From an uncultured Ruminococcus sp. (lineage in GTDB: Bacteria > Bacillota > Clostridia > Oscillospirales > Ruminococcaceae): DNA of 5,947 nt. Shown here in pieces: positions 5,711 through 5,947 of this stretch. How positions within the stretch are numbered: position 1 is the stretch's first letter; every line of letters begins with the position of its first letter. A program made the position numbers and the translations under genes. The notes beneath the pieces are model-generated. The model was not told the origin of the DNA, did no database searches, and was given only the letters and a program-made list of their open reading frames with translations. The DNA lies in assembly GCA_937898375.1 (NCBI GenBank), contig CALEJX010000049.1, positions 1-5,947 of the forward strand, written 5' to 3'.

Positions 5711-5736
5711 AAAAAAGGGCAGCCTAAGCCGCCCTT
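5711..5736 (-). terminator. Intrinsic terminator of the upstream anchor-protein gene
   Basis: On the minus strand AAGGGCGGC and GCTGCCCTT form a 9-bp stem with one G-U pair and loop TTAG, followed directly by TTTT, giving a run of six T counting the last two stem bases. It begins 7 bp after the stop codon at 5744-5746. It separates this gene from the transporter operon. Confidence 0.88.
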
Positions 5737-5743
5737 GTATATA

Positions 5744-5947
5744 TCATTTTTTCTTAGCCATAAGCCCTATCATTATAAGCACTACCACCGCACCGCCGCC
5801 GATACAGCCGAAAAGCACCCAATCTGTTTCCGTGTTCTGGGTGGAGTTTTTCTGCGCCTTGATAACGCCCTGCTCCGCCATAGCTTCCGCCGCAGAGCTT
5901 TCCGTCACAATGGTGCTGTCCTCTGCCTGAGCGCTGTCTGCATACAC
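5744..5947 (-). CDS. C-terminal end of a membrane-anchored exported protein (partial)
   Basis: The frame is open to the right edge, so only the last 67 or so residues are seen and the true start lies outside. The visible part is a polar, Ala/Ser/Thr/Glu-rich segment, then one hydrophobic helix (about residues 43-64 of the visible part, starting WVLFGCIGGG) and a basic tail ending AKKK. This is the pattern of an extracellular protein held by a C-terminal membrane anchor. There is no LPxTG-like motif before the helix, so sortase attachment is not supported. A terminator follows closely, so it forms its own transcription unit end and is not co-transcribed with the transporter except by read-through. 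I cannot identify its family from this fragment. Confidence 0.75.
   Translation of the reverse strand: MYADSAQAEDSTIVTESSAAEAMAEQGVIKAQKNSTQNTETDWVLFGCIGGGAVVVLIMIGLMAKKK

Larger units (their letters stand above)
5339..5743. other. Intergenic region between the anchor protein and the transporter operon
   Basis: 405 bp without a supportable gene. From right to left it holds the terminator of the upstream gene, a GC-rich palindrome, an AT-rich stretch with direct repeats, the operon promoter, and a leader with an internal terminator. Open frames crossing it (for example 5494-5682 on the minus strand) overlap the promoter and palindrome and lack ribosome sites. I recognise no tRNA or known riboswitch. 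Confidence 0.75.

Noticed and set aside
5744..5947. Sortase-anchored surface protein
   Set aside because: The C-terminal helix and basic tail fit, but no LPxTG-like motif precedes the helix, so only a membrane anchor is supported.
1..5947. CRISPR array, insertion sequence, tRNA or rRNA
   Set aside because: No regularly spaced repeats, no transposase-like frame with terminal inverted repeats, and no tRNA- or rRNA-like sequence were seen on either strand.

Overview
The window looks like chromosome from a Gram-positive gut-type Firmicute, most plausibly a Ruminococcus-like member of the Oscillospiraceae. This placement is inference from style, with no marker gene to confirm it. The signs are strong AGGAGG-type ribosome binding sites, a near-consensus sigma-A promoter, AT-rich intergenic DNA beside genes of moderate GC, exported proteins with long Asp/Asn/Thr- and Pro-rich linkers, and palindromic GC-rich intergenic repeats. 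Every gene I can support lies on the minus strand, so transcription runs from the right edge to the left.

Layout in order of transcription. (1) The right edge (5744-5947) holds the last 68 codons of a membrane-anchored exported protein whose beginning is outside the window. It ends at a good intrinsic terminator (5711-5736). (2) A 405-bp intergenic region (5339-5743) carries a palindromic repeat (about 5629-5656), a strong promoter (5504-5531) and a leader of about 160 nt. The leader contains a second intrinsic terminator (5376-5402) upstream of the first gene, so it may be an attenuator. (3) A tightly packed four-gene operon follows: adaptor 1 (HlyD/MacA-like, 3896-5338), ABC ATPase (MacB/LolD class, 3197-3883), adaptor 2 (HlyD/MacA-like, 1350-3200) and MacB/FtsX-type permease (62-1336). 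Gaps are 12 bp, -4 bp and 13 bp. (4) Bases 1-61 are the start of a GC-rich, repeat-like intergenic stretch that runs off the left edge.

The four genes should make one tripartite ABC transporter of the MacAB/YknXYZ type. The ATPase would form a cytoplasmic dimer that drives two permease subunits with large extracytoplasmic domains, and the membrane-anchored adaptors would form a funnel outside the membrane. The substrate cannot be read from the sequence. Relatives export peptides, antibiotics or lipid-linked molecules, or protect against toxic peptides.

The unusual points are two different adaptors flanking one ATPase gene, and the architecture of adaptor 2. Its coiled-coil hairpin is broken by an insertion of about 205 residues (Pro-rich linker, a globular domain of about 108 residues, Asp-rich linker) where Gram-negative adaptors have the tip that meets TolC. 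Adaptor 1 instead carries a very acidic C-terminal tail of about 88 residues.
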